From Branchiostoma lanceolatum (lineage: Eukaryota > Chordata > Leptocardii > Amphioxiformes > Branchiostomatidae), in contig NC_089723.1 of the NCBI RefSeq assembly GCF_035083965.1, positions 5,913,501-5,977,500 on the forward strand: 64,000 nucleotides of DNA, read 5' to 3'. Positions 22,347 through 34,254 of the stretch are shown here, piece after piece. The translations under genes were made by a program, and so were the position numbers. The notes below the pieces were generated by a model. The model made no database searches, was not told where the DNA came from, and saw nothing but the letters and a program-made list of their open reading frames with translations. The stretch's first letter is position 1; each line of letters starts with the position of its first letter.

Positions 22347-25300
22347 ATGGCGTATGAGGAAAGAATCAGAACAAGGTATGTACTGTAGACAATTTCGTGG
22401 TTTGAACTTTGTTTTAGAGGAATATATTTCGGCACGTGTAGCTGGATATTTCAAAGCCTTTGTCATTGAAATTTTTTCAGTGTTTTTTTTTCTAAACTAG
22501 CGAGACAAATTCTTTCCATTGACTGTTCACAGTCATGTATACCATCAACATGAAATATTAAGTACATTTGAGTCTTAGAATTACTGTGGTAACGTTACCT
22601 GTGAGGATGGTAAACTTAATATACAAAATGCATCCTTGCTAGTCCAAATTCTGACGCTAGATAGCTGGTAGACATATTTTCGCACATAATTTATTTTATC
22701 CTTGATTTTCTACGAACTGCTAGTAAGCGTTATTCTGTTACGCGGAACAATCTTGAGTACAAAATGTAGTTCTATACTAAGAAATATACGAGTCCTTTCT
22801 CTTCTCGAACGTATAACAACAGGGCGAGAAATCATTTGTGTTTGTTTACTCGTGTTCTGCTCTGGTGATGGGGGAGGGGGGTATTTTTTTGGAGGGAAAA
22901 ATTTCACAACAATTACGTGCAAGTAATTTGGTACTTCCATGATATGAGTAACAGTTCCTGGTGATTTCGAAGGTATTGATTCACATGATTCGTTCTCTTG
23001 ATGTAATTCTTCAGGGAATTTTTTCAGTCCAACTTCTGCAAATCTTTATTCGTTTATATCAACATGGCAGAAATAGATATGATGTTCATTATTTAGATGA
23101 AATTCAAGTTCAGACTGCATTTTCATGTTGTAAGAATATAAAGGGAAATAATTTACGTATGCTCATGATTTTGTTTAAAAGGAAAAATGTTAAAAGATAT
23201 GGAGATTGACTGTATTTCATCCCATATTCCTAAGGTTGCGAGAGAAGATATGGCCAGACCCTTTTGGTACAGTTGAGCTGAAAACCATCGTGGCACTTTT
23301 GGACGACTTCCGCCTATCCCGCAACGAGGTCGGAAAGTATCTGAAGGCTGAATTTCCCCAGGTCAAAGTAAGACGAGGTCGGGCAAATACTGTAACGTTG
23401 TACACGGGTGTGTCCCTCAGCCTGCCCGTTCCAGCTGCATCATCAAGACGGTACAACCGACCACTAGCGAGAGACCGATCGCTTCTGTCCTCTACCATTG
23501 GCCACGTCTCAAGACAACCAAGCCTGGCCGACCCAACATTGACTTCAACACCAACCTACAGCAGCCACATCTCAAGACAACCAAGCCTGGCCGATCCAAC
23601 ATTGACTTCAACACCAACCTACAGCAGCCACATCTCAAGACAACCAAGCCTGGCCGACCCAACATTGACTTCAACACCAACCTACAGCAGCCACATCTCA
23701 AGACAACCAAGCCTGGCCGATCCAACATTGACTTCAACACCAACCTACAGCAGCCACATCTCAAGACAACCAAGCCTGGCCGACCCAACATTGACTTCAA
23801 CACCAACCTACAGCAGCCACATCTCAAGACAACCAAGCCTGGCCGACCCAACATTGACTTCAACACCAACCTACAGCAGCCACATCTCAAGACAACCAAG
23901 CCTGGCCGACCCAACATTGACTTCAACACCAACCTACAGCAGCCACATCTCAAGACAACCAAGCCTGGCCGACCCAACATTGACTTCAACACCAACCTAC
24001 AGCAGCCACATCTCAAGACAACATACACTCACACCAATCAACCATGGATACAGTAGCCATGATGTTACAGCATTAATCGAAGAAAACAGAATGCTGAGAG
24101 CACAGCTGTATGAAGCCCGCCAAGCAGCAGCCATCCTTGACCAATCTACTATGGAACATAGACTACACATGGAAATTTCAGCCCTTTGTTCAAACAGAAG
24201 CCCACTATCAGCCTCAATCAGAACTGTATCAGACATCCAACTATACAGCATCCAGGACACAACCTCATACATAAAAACACAAGCGCCAACAATCTACCAT
24301 CTAATCAGTAACTTGGTATCACCAACATACACAAGGAGCACAGAAGAACGGTCACACTCTGTAGCCGCGCTAGTCATCTCCACCATAGCCAACCACCACA
24401 GCCACAAGACAACTGGACTACAGACCATCCTTTCACTTGGATTTATGGCAAGGACTTGCAATGACCAGGTATATTCTAATTATAGGTTACATTTCAATGA
24501 TTTTGTCCCTCTTTGCTGGAAATAAGTTACATGTATCAAGTACAGCTTCTGGTTGGTGTCATATCTTGACTTAATAATCTTGACTAGGATTTTATAACCA
24601 TGGCTTGATGAAATTATTCCTTTCAGCTTCTGACAATCCTGAACCATGCGGGCATGACAGTTTCCCCCAGCACAACATCAAAGATCATCAAACAGAATGC
24701 TGATGAGATGCGGTCCACCCCCATCCCAAGTGAAGGACAGATATGGGCCTATGACAACCTGAACATCATGGTCCGTGTCCAGCAGATGAGGAAAGGTTAG
24801 CTATGACATCTTAACTTTTAACTTATGTATGTTTTATGTTGTACTTGTACCTGTATTTTTACTTAGTTTTTTAGAGCTCTGCATTTTGACATTACAGAAC
24901 TTTCAGCTATGTATTTTCAATCATACCGGTAGCAATAGGGATCACAAAAGTTCTTAAGAGGACAGAGTAAAGGCTCATCACAATTGATATATAACCAGCC
25001 TGTTGGTGATTACTTTTTTCAAAACAAATCATACAGCACAAATTTTGTGTCATATGAAAAACTAGCAGAAGGTTTAGGTATGGAAAGATTCTGTATGGAT
25101 TAGGTTTTAGATGTTGTAGTTGATGTTGTAGTTGTTTAGACATTGTAGTTGTCCACTTAAACAGAGCCACCATCTTTTCCATCTTTTGATATAGGTCTGC
25201 ATGGTGAAATGATGAACTGGACATCACGCATTACTATCCCGCTGAGGTACTTCCCTGATGCTGCTCTGTCCACAGAACCTTTGGTAAGTTTATACATATG

Positions 25301-28300
25301 TAGATGGCATTTTAGTTGTTATTCAACATAAAAAGGAGCTTGACTTGTACTTTGATGTTGCCTATGAACTTGTTTTTACATTCCTGATATTTATGGTATA
25401 CATGTATTTTTATAGGGAAGACGTCGAGATCTTCGTGCAGCTGATCTGCTGCCTAACCAAGAGGACATGACAATGCTGAAAAGGAGATTGGCCTCAAAGG
25501 TAAAGTCCCTGCTGTGTGCAGACTTCACTCGGTTCCAGGTGCACTACAAACCTCAACCCAACAAGGCGGTGCCAAAATCATCTTATAGGCCCCTGGAACT
25601 GATGAAGGAAAATGAGGCCAAAACTTCCGACAACATTGTCATTCTTCGACGTTTTGCTTCGGATGCTGGCATGACGCCTGAAAACTGCTGGGATCAGGTT
25701 AGACCCTTATTCATGAATCATTGTGACAGTGTTTGTTCTATGTAAACATTGTGCTGGACTTGATTCAAATTTGATATGCATAAATTGTAATCAGTCATCA
25801 TTATTATCGCATTGTAAGTTCAAAGTCAAGCATAACAAAAGTTTGTATTCTATTAGACTAAGTATTGATTTCATGAGTGTCATCTTGTTTTAGGGGACCA
25901 TATTATAGTACAGTATCAACAGGACATGACAAACATTATGTAACTGTTGCCTCTCTATTATCTAATAGGAAATTGTTGGTGACCAAGCCACCTGCAAAAA
26001 CATCAGGGGGGCAAGGCGTTTCAGGCAAAATGACATCAATCCACTTGAACAATTGACGTGGCCAAAGGAGTGTCCAGGTGAGTTCATGTGGAAGTTTGAT
26101 GATGATCTCCACTTCCTACATGGAAGACTGGAAAGTGTGTAGTCATGTTAGTCTTGTGGCAGTTTGTGTATGGTTGTTCAGTCTGAATTTTAGGATAGTT
26201 AAGAGTTATGACTTCATCCATAATCCATGATTATGTTAGTAGAAATGGAAATATCTGATGCCAAACTATACATTTGCAGGTGACTTCCACTTTCTGTGGG
26301 AGGACGCGAAATGCGTAGTGATGACGTATTGGTCCTCTCCCCGTAATGCTGGGTCCCTGGGCCATCTCAGGGATTTAGTGGACAGAAGAAACGTGGACTC
26401 ACTAGGTATGTACCTATTAGTTTTTTTGTGAATATGTTTAGAAAGACATTGTAATACATTAAATGACTGTAATACATGTGGACCTGAGTGAGTGAGTGAA
26501 TACAGAGGCGAATTCTAATGATATATACATAGTGTATTGATTCAGCTCTGAGTAAATTATGTTTATATTTTGCTGTTGTCACTACAGGCAAAAACTTCAA
26601 CGCCACAGACGAATTCTTGCATCATGCTTGCAAGGCACACCTGACGGCAGCCCTACTCCAACATCTAGGCATGCAGTCTGTCTCAGAAGATTTGCCAGGG
26701 ATGAGTGAGGAGGACTTGGATGAGATCATAGATTCCTTCTTGGATACATATGTTCTCACTCCACCTGACAGTGTTGAAGAGGACGATGCTGTTTTCAAGC
26801 AAGCCAAAGCTCACCTGACACACTTGCTGATGTACACAGACTTAAGACAGTGTATAAGGTGAAGACACGCATTTTGTTATTATACTTTGGTATTGTTCCT
26901 ATGCTGGCATCTTTTGATTTTTATCAAGCTTCCATCTGAAGTTTTGTATTAGAAATATTATTAATGTCTTGTGACAATCTTTTCACTAAAATATATATTC
27001 TGTACACAGCTTATCTGTCTGCAATTGCTTTTATGTTTGTAACTTTTGGTACAGCATTGGCATTAGTAAAGAAGAAATACACATGTACATTTTGGACAAA
27101 CACAAATATATTTTGTTCAGGAATGAAGACGGACCAGCAGTCGTCTCCCATTGGAGGCTCTGGCTGCCTACGTTTCTTGGAACCAACCGTACACAGTACA
27201 GCACAGAAGCAGCCAATCATCTAGCAAACATGAAAGCTGACTGGTCGCCCAAAACAACTTATGTCCTCACACACAACAGGTTCTACAACACGCATGGGAG
27301 ACATGGTCACGCCAAACCTGTAGACATGCTGGTCGAACACTACAACAAGTAAGCTTGTTTCAATGTCATCGACATCATGTGTTTTTAGTATGATGATTTG
27401 TTGACAAGCTCATATACAACCAGGCCATTGAGTATCGTAACTTAACATCATAGAAGTCACATTATTTACATAACTGTTTTACATACTTTTACAAGAGAAT
27501 TGATTTCACTATTGCATATAGAAAGAAATACTTAAAACATTGACAATTGCTTATACATAACAAAACATCTGTTTGTGAACCAGTGAAAAATACTACCAAC
27601 TACAGCAGGCTAGCTTCAATAGACATACATGGTTTTAACAACTCTATGCAGTGTGTATTGTATTCAGAAGTATATATTGACAATCATATGGACAGAACCG
27701 GTGGAATCATGTAAAAGATTTGCATGTACTTTGGAAATGATGAAGCATTAAACACCACAAGGCATGTCAGCCATTGTCAGCACATGCGTTTCAAAGTCTT
27801 CATGTGTTGAGCTGTTTTTATTTTAGAACTATACAGAAAAACAAAAAGAGCCATAAAAGGCTTAACATGTGACACAAATAATGTTTCCTACTGCAGGATC
27901 CTCAAGAAAGCCCTCAAAAGTTCGGGGGGGCGCTTGACGTTGCGTCATGCGCAGGAAGTTTCCCTGGCTGTGCCACTCCTTGACGAGGCGCGGAGGTTCT
28001 GTGATGGTGTGTTCAGAGCACGAAAGACGGTGAGCCATACATCTCCATCTGCTGATGCCGACGTGCAGTCTATGATACAGGCCATTTCCGAGGAGAAAGT
28101 GTACTCCCCTACTGCCGGCAGACGCCTCTTCTTTGGCAAAGATTTCAAAGACGTAACGCAGAAAGGGTGGAAGCGAGTCACTGCAGACAAGTGGTTGGAC
28201 AACTTCCTGCAGAAAGGAGTGACAGATGTAGATGAGGACGAGGATGGAGTCATCTCCAGGGATGAAGAGGAGGAGGATGATGCTGTTGTTGACTTCCCAG

Positions 28301-28317
28301 CGCTGATGGATGAATGA
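22347..28317 (+). CDS. Transposon-borne DUF6589-like protein, candidate transposase (985 aa, 10 exons)
   Basis: Exons: 22347-22375, 23235-24468, 24627-24795, 25195-25283, 25416-25697, 25969-26077, 26280-26405, 26588-26858, 27121-27348, 27897-28317. They total 2958 bp (985 aa plus stop) with matching phases. The start in exon 1 (MAYEERIRTR) is inferred from phase and splice sites and is the least certain part. Exon 2 holds LREKIWPDPFGTVELK and about eight near-identical 21-residue repeats (HISRQPSLADPTLTST). The conserved body reads HSVAALVISTIA, WAYDNLNIMVRVQQ, EIVGDQATCKNIRGA, DFHFLWEDAKC and THNRFYNTHGRHGHAKP then LVEHYNK, the order I associate with DUF6589. YDN, GDQ and the last E are possible acidic catalytic residues of an RNase-H-like transposase, which is inference. 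The C-terminus is strongly acidic (DEDEDG, RDEEEEDD). Confidence 0.82.
23502..24020 (+). repeat. 63-bp in-frame coding minisatellite, about eight copies
   Basis: The unit, containing CAAGACAACCAAGCCTGG and ACTTCAACACCAACC, encodes 21 residues. Copies differ at only one or two positions (e.g. GAT or GAC), so the array expanded recently or is kept homogeneous. The length is a multiple of three, so copy-number change preserves the frame. Confidence 0.95.
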
Positions 28318-28331
28318 TGATGAGGTGAGTA

Positions 28332-31300
28332 TCACAATGTGTTGCTGATGTCTTGTAGGGCCTGCCTTGCAACACGTGTCCTCCTTGCTCTCACCCGTCT
28401 GGTAGGTTGATACTCTGGATAGAGATGGTCTATCACTGCTAATAGGTCTTGAGCCTTGCCCTCTGGGATGCCGCTGATTTTTTCAAGATCTTCAGCAGTG
28501 TGGATGGTTTTGCACTTCCCTCCAATTTGTTGAACTGTCTCGTCAGCCATTACGGCATATGGCCCAAATAACCAGAGCTCTGGCCTTTGAGCATACCACT
28601 CTTTTCTCAGTTCCTTTATACGCTTCTCAAGCTCTTCAGACATACCGGTGTCTGGCCGTGCCCTCCTGCGTTTTTGTCCAGCTTGCTGCTGTCTCGGCTC
28701 ATTTTTATAATTGAAAAAAATACATTGCGACTCAGTGTCATCAGCAGTGTTACAGTGACTACAGCACTGATCAGGCTTTGCAGGCATTTCTTGGCCGAGA
28801 TGGTTTAAAAGGTCTGCACGGAGGCAGCCATCTGCAGCTACGAAGGCTTTAACCTCATCCTTTGCCTTTTTTAGATCACCCTTTCCGTTGAATATGATGG
28901 CACTGGCTTGCTCACCGTCTCGCCCAACTCTGCCGATTTCCTAGAACAAAGGAAGGTTCATTTAGATGTAAACACACCCTGGATTTGCATTTTGTGCTTG
29001 ATTTTTTAATAAACATTATTCTGCACTCACTAAGAGAATTTGACTAGTCTCATAGATCTTTCTTAATTGAACTACAGTAACCATATATGTTGCAGTTCTA
29101 ATTTCACTTAAAATGTGCAGCTTTCTGGCAGAACACTGATTGTGTGTGTCAACTATTACAAGACATTCTATACCTGGTAAAGCTGCCCGATGGTTGACGG
29201 CACGTGGTAGACCACTACTCCCCGCACATCAGGAATGTCAATGCCCTGTGTAAGAAACGATGCATGTAAATGCATTAGCATAATCCTATCCATCTTTATG
29301 TCTCTCTTTAGACAATAGATTACAAGCTTTGAAATTGCAACAGGACCATATTCAAACCATTAATTTAGATTGACTGAAACGCTGTGAAAACTTGTCAGGA
29401 ACAGATTGGTCTTGAGTCTATTATCTTGAGTCAGCATTAGAGCAGAAATGCAGAAATAAGTGTTTCAGTCAATCAAACAGACATCAACCACTAACATTAA
29501 AAAAAAAACGTAACAGAAACAACTTCATTGCAACAGGTTTATGCCAGGAACATGTGAAGTGTTGTGGTTACTGCAATGCTAATGGCAGTGAGTTATGATT
29601 AATTGAATTTGTAATACCATTCCAAAAGCAATGGATGATACAATCACCCTGACGGATCCTTCTCTGAAGCGCTGAAGCCATGTAGCCTTTGCCTCGCTGG
29701 ATATGTCGGCATGAAAGGCCACCACCGCCTTCTTTACAGCACCCTTGCAGTTTGCGTGCAGCTCTTCCCAGATTGCCATCACTGTATCTTTGGTCGTAGC
29801 GTAGACGATGTGTTTTCTGATGTCTTCCGAAGTCCGCGCCTCTCTCAGGTGTTCGATGAGAGGCTGAAAGTCTTCCTGTGTTGAAATAAATTGTTAACTA
29901 TATTAACAGAGTACAAGCTACTATAGATAACATATGAATATATGCTGTATCATTACTTAAATTGTTGTCAGGCAATATGGTTTTTATAAATGCTGCTGGT
30001 GCACAATGTTCAGATCTTATGTTGCTCTCAAATGTTGATCTCAAATGTTGATCCCAACTTAGAATTTCTATATATGTTCTGTTCACAATTGGTGTGATAT
30101 AGAAAGAATAAACTATACTTTACCTTTGTGCTCTTTATCTTTTTGGACAGGATCAGAATGTTTGGCCGGTCCAGGCTGCCCTCCACCACAACAGGATCAT
30201 CCATATGCAGCGCTGTAGTGACACTGTTGCGGACCTCAGCAGTGGCGGTGGCAGTCAGGGCCATGAATGGTACCTTTGGCAAGAGGGCCCGCAGTTCCCC
30301 GAGCTTGCTGAACGCCTTCCTGAAGTCGGCGCCCCTGGTAGATTAATGGAAGATTTCAGTCTCAAAAACTTGCGCACATTTGTAAAGTCTTGTCTATCCA
30401 TTACAACTGCTCACAAATACTGACCACATGTCAACAGTAATGTTGGAAATATATACCAGTATACATGCACAGGATGCACTACTGTGAAATTAGCTTGGTT
30501 TTGAGGAGCTGGTTCAATAATGTTACCACAAACTTTTTGAGATTTAACAGATTGTGCATTTACCTTGTACATTGTTCGGCAATTGTAGAAACCATATTTC
30601 CTTCTTTCTTTTTTAAACTCCTCCCTACATGATCTACTGTATACATATGTCATTTTTGGGTGACAACATACCATTCTGGTATGCAGTGTGCCTCATCCAC
30701 TGCCACCAGTGCTATAGGCAATGGTGGGTTCTGAAGCAGGTGTCGACCTTCTGTTGAGACCGCTTGCTCGGGAGCCATGAAGACTGTAATAAAAGTACAG
30801 TGCAGTTACAAACTTGTAAGACCTGCCTTATTCAGATCTCATTCTCCTCTTGTAAAAAGGAAGTTTAAGTAGGACATATCACTAGGTCTGTACCATGGAC
30901 AAGGAAGCCACCAGGGTCCATGAGTATTTCTTTATTGTTTGATATTGATATGTTGCAATACCACTGTGACTCATGCTGAGATTTGTATTGTTAATTATTG
31001 ACATGTTGCAAAAGAAGCCAATGGTTTATTCTATGGATATGTACTGTTGTTGGGTTGCAAAGAAAACACTGGTTCATTCAGGGATATGTTGAAAAATCCA
31101 CTTGTTTATTCTCATGGTAATGTATTGTTGATATAGTAAGAACACTAAGTGGTATATTCAGGGACATGTGTTGTTGATAACAACATTGGTTTGTTTAGAG
31201 ATATGTTTTGTTGATATGCTGCAAAAAACACTTGTTCGTTCTGTATGTATTGTTAACATGTACATTCAGGGATATGCACCGTTGATGTGTTGAGAAAAAA

Positions 31301-31849
31301 ACATGATTCAATCAGGGAGAGGTATTTTTTATACTTACCCATTCGAACATTGTTGTCTGGCGTTTGTTGAAATTCTTTGATCTCTGCCACTGTTCTGAGA
31401 TGTATGCCTTTGTAGCCAGTGACAGTCTCATATCGATGGATCTGAAATAATAAAAAATGTGTTGTTTAGAAATGTGGTACACCCTCCTAGGAGAAAATAT
31501 ATCAAATCGGAAGGGGGAGGGGGGCGTTCGTGATTGAATAAACACTGGTGAAAAACACGTCGATTTTCAGGTAATGAGAAACAATTAACTTTAACAGTAG
31601 GCAAATATACGTTACCTGATCAGATACAAGTGCTTGGAGAGGCGAAATCACGATGACGATCTTTGATTCTTTTGAGATTGATGGCAAAATCTGATAGCAG
31701 AGGGATTTGCCTTGTCCCGTAGCCAATCCAACAAAACAATCTTGCCCCCGACAGGCGGCACGGATGGCTTCCACCTGGCCTTCCCTCAGCTCTGTAAAAC
31801 CCCACAAGTCCTTTGCCACCCGTACTGCCCTTGACCCGGCGTCATCCAT
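28332..31849 (-). CDS. Transposon-borne RecQ-family DNA helicase (532 aa, 7 exons)
   Basis: Exons in transcript order are 31849-31616, 31441-31339, 30783-30672, 30334-30124, 29875-29618, 29245-29174 and 28940-28332. They sum to 1599 bp with consistent phases. Motifs in order are: motif 0 (GFTELREGQVEAIRAA), Walker A (LATGQGKSLCYQ), Ia (ISPLQALVSDQ), aromatic-loop region MAPEQ, DEAH box (VAVDEAHCIPEW), III (MALTATATAEVR), IV (IVYATTKDTV), V (VSSIAFGMGIDIPDV), VI (QEIGRVGRDG). A zinc-binding segment follows (CLRADLLNHLG then CCSHC). The basic C-terminal tail (QKRRRARP, RRVRARRTRVARQ) could bind DNA. RecQ enzymes unwind DNA 3' to 5'; here a role in transposition or repair of the excision site is inferred. 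The stop lies 14 bp from that of the DUF6589-like gene, so the 3' UTRs must overlap. The ATG at 31849 is the first in frame after an upstream stop. Confidence 0.9.
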
Positions 31850-32188
31850 CGTCAAGTAGAGACGGTAAGTGTTCTGTTTTGAATGGACGGGTTTTGAACT
31901 GGCTGTGACCCCGACCGTTAGGAGTCGTCGTGGGTCACTGCGTGCCTCGTCCGGCAGACCGGAAACGCCCGTGGCGCGGGTATGGCGCGGGGAGAAGAAA
32001 CCCTAGACTGCCTTGGCAGACTTCGCACCTACTTACAAAATAGCCTTAATGTGTCAAAGGGATTAGATTTAAAAGGCTTGATCGGTTCCGTCATCTCGCA
32101 GAGGTTACGGGAGGCGATGGTTACGGGAGGCAATGGTTACGCGCCCCGGCCGCTACTACCCCAGCCAGCCGACCAAAACCTCTGCGAT
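31850..32188 (-). promoter_or_regulatory. Probable promoter/5' UTR region of the transposon helicase gene
   Basis: About 340 bp between the helicase start codon and the right TIR. It is CpG-rich near 31910-31990 (GTCGTCGTGGG, GTGGCGCGGG) and contains a first, slightly diverged copy of the duplicated subterminal repeat from 32116. No TATA box is clear. The assignment rests on position only. Confidence 0.4.
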
Positions 32189-32255
32189 GGTTACGGGAGG
32201 CAATGGTTACGCGCCCCGGCCGCTACTACCCCAGCCAGCCGACCAAAACCTCTGC
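32116..32255. repeat. 70-bp tandem duplication at the right terminus
   Basis: Two identical 70-bp units (32116-32185 and 32186-32255) start with GATGGTTACGGGAGGC and end AACCTCTGC. The second forms most of the right TIR. The left end carries a single copy. Confidence 0.92.
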
Positions 32256-32265
32256 TTGGAGAATA
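32189..32265 (-). repeat. Right terminal inverted repeat of the 10.5-kb transposon
   Basis: Exact inverse of 21772-21848. It ends CTCTGCTTGGAGAATA. Confidence 0.9.
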
Positions 32266-32275
32266 GTGTCTGAGT

Positions 32276-32715
32276 ATTCAATTTAACGGAATTCATACCA
32301 ATTTAACGGAATTCATACGAATTTTACGGAATTCATACGAATTTTACGGAATTCAAACGATCCACTACTAAGGAACAGGCGAAATTTACAGAATACATAC
32401 GAATTTTTCGGAAAACATACGAATCTTATGAAATTATTAGAAATACAATTCGCTACTCAGAAACATACGAATTTCATGGAATCTATACGATCCACTACTG
32501 AGAAACATATGAATTTTACAGAACTCATACGAGTTTTACGGAATACATACGATCCTTACTACATGTGTTAGTAAAACTCTTATGAATTCCGTAAATGTGT
32601 ATGTTTCTTATCAATGTATGATATAAATTCTGCAAAATTCGTATGTTTCCTAGCAGTAGATCGCATGAATTCCGTAAAACTTGTATGAATTGCGTACAAT
32701 TCGTATAAACACTTA
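32276..32715. repeat. AT-rich degenerate repeat, inverted halves (GGAATTCATACGAATTTTAC)
   Basis: About twenty degenerate copies of a ~20-bp unit; from roughly 32575 on, the units appear as the reverse complement (GTAAAATTCGTATG-like). The block abuts the right end of the big transposon and may be a foldback element that inserted there. Confidence 0.65.
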
Positions 32716-33699
32716 GGCACCCCTTGTTTCCTACCGTGTGAAACAACATGATTAATTCTTCCAGCCGCATTTCGAATGCATGTTTCGCGAAGATAAGGAT
32801 AGGTGATCAATAGAAGGCAAAGGACCGTACTATGGTGTCTACACTTATGAAGCACAAAACCGATAAAGGGTACAAAACAGGTGAAACCAAAGCTAAGCGC
32901 TATGCCAGTATCGGCCGCCTCATATGGGATGATAGAAGTGGGTAATATATCTTTTTGCGACAAGAAGGCAAATAACTTTAGATTACAGAAAACATTGCTT
33001 CAAAACGAACAGTTTTTGCATACTGGCTGCTCCAAAGTTAGAATGAGTGGAAATTTAGAAATCATTTTTTCAGATGTTTCGCAAGATTTCGGGATCAATA
33101 ATTGTTGGGTTCATATATTTAATGGCTTTAGACAAACCTTTAATTATAAAGCACATCTGTACCTATATTTACACCATTACTAAGAAGCGAGAAGAAGCTA
33201 AATTCATGTAATTATTAGACTAGTGCTAGCTTTTCATTGTATACTAGTATATGTATTTGTAAAGTGTGGCGTTTTCTGTTGTGACCTGTCCTGAACCTAG
33301 TGGGTATATGTGTACAATAAAGGTCTTCGTTCATTCATTCATTAAAATTATATCACATGCGATCTTCAATGCATTTTATAAAATCCTCCCAAGAAAAAAT
33401 GAAAACCCATCACAATGACATTCCTTTTTAGCTCACACCCCTACCATTTTTAACCCCTCGTTTATTCGACATTACTTTTACTTAGGTAGACTACAATGGT
33501 AAAATACGGCTCGTGAAATCTGAAGCTATCGTTAATTTTCAAAGCACGACTTTCAGCTCAGTCAGGGATGAAAGTACGCTAATGACTAGGCTTCGAGCTG
33601 AGCTATTGTCTGGAATCACCCAGGGAGATGTCGACGTCTTGATGCCAGGAATTATAATCAGGCAGCGTCTCATTCTGAGAAACAACAAGGACAGCCTGT
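32716..33699. other. Non-coding stretch with a probable non-LTR 3' tail
   Basis: No exon of the interrupted SLC16-like gene could be found here. GTACAATAAAGGTC followed by TTCATTCATTCATT at 33316-33345 looks like a retrotransposon 3' end. The rest is unassigned. Confidence 0.4.
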
Positions 33700-34085
33700 C
33701 TCTGAGCGATAAGAAGCTCCTGGGATGTCGGCAAGTATAGCTGTCAATCAAAACTGATTCTTGAAGTTCGCCCACCGGACCTGTCGCATATGTTGAGATA
33801 TTTTTCGGTCGTCGTTCATTGCAGTGGGGCATAGGACAGAAAGTTTCCTTGCTGTTTCAGTAGCAGGGTATATTTTACAGGGAGGGGTTACTAGCCCTTC
33901 CCTTTTAATGTGCTCGAGGACCTCCTCGAACACGGGACCCCCATTTTACGTCCCTTCCGAAAGACGGGTGCAGCCCCAACCGAGCTGTTCTGACCCATGA
34001 TTGCACCGGGGTCTCCAAGTTAGCAGCTAATTAGAACCAGGAGCTCAACTAAGGCTGCTATCAGTTGAGCTATAGGGACATCCCT
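33700..34085 (-). mobile_element. tRNA-related SINE, second copy
   Basis: On the minus strand it starts near GTCCCTATAGCTCAACTG (box-A-like), then GAGACCCCGGTGCAATC. The body AAATGGGGGTCCCGTGTTCG and the 3' part (CCTGCTACTGAAACAGCAAG) match the copy at 19925-20345. Confidence 0.65.
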
Positions 34086-34254
34086 ATGTTGCGATATACT
34101 AGTACGTGCGTAATCTATGTTACTGTGATGCAATAAAAATACGGTTTTTGGCGGCAAATGTACAGTTCTTTGCATATTGGTTCACCAAATCCGTATGCGA
34201 CGCCACGAAATACAAGTCATGTCCATAATTGCATTATTTTTTGGTTTGTTACAG

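Larger units (their letters stand above)
21772..32265. mobile_element. 10.5-kb DNA transposon with 77-bp perfect TIRs, encoding a DUF6589-like protein and a RecQ helicase
   Basis: The first 77 bp (TATTCTCCAAGCAGAGG and onward) are the exact inverse of 32189-32265. Inside are two convergent, apparently intact genes (22347-28317 plus, 28332-31849 minus), each with several introns. The terminal ~17 bp matches the ends of palindromic MITEs throughout the window, which makes it the likely autonomous relative. It interrupts exon 3 of an SLC16-like gene. The expected 8-9 bp target duplication is not found (left flank CGCCAGCTT, right flank GTGTCTGAG), and the rest of the host exon is missing to the right, so the right flank has probably been deleted or rearranged. 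Identity of the two TIRs suggests recent activity or homogenisation. The nearest described group I recall is AcademH, Academ transposons that encode a helicase; this is not verified. Confidence 0.82.

Noticed and set aside
23492-24028. A Cys/Leu/Arg-rich repeat protein on the minus strand
   Set aside because: It is the reverse-strand shadow of the 63-bp coding minisatellite of the DUF6589-like gene.
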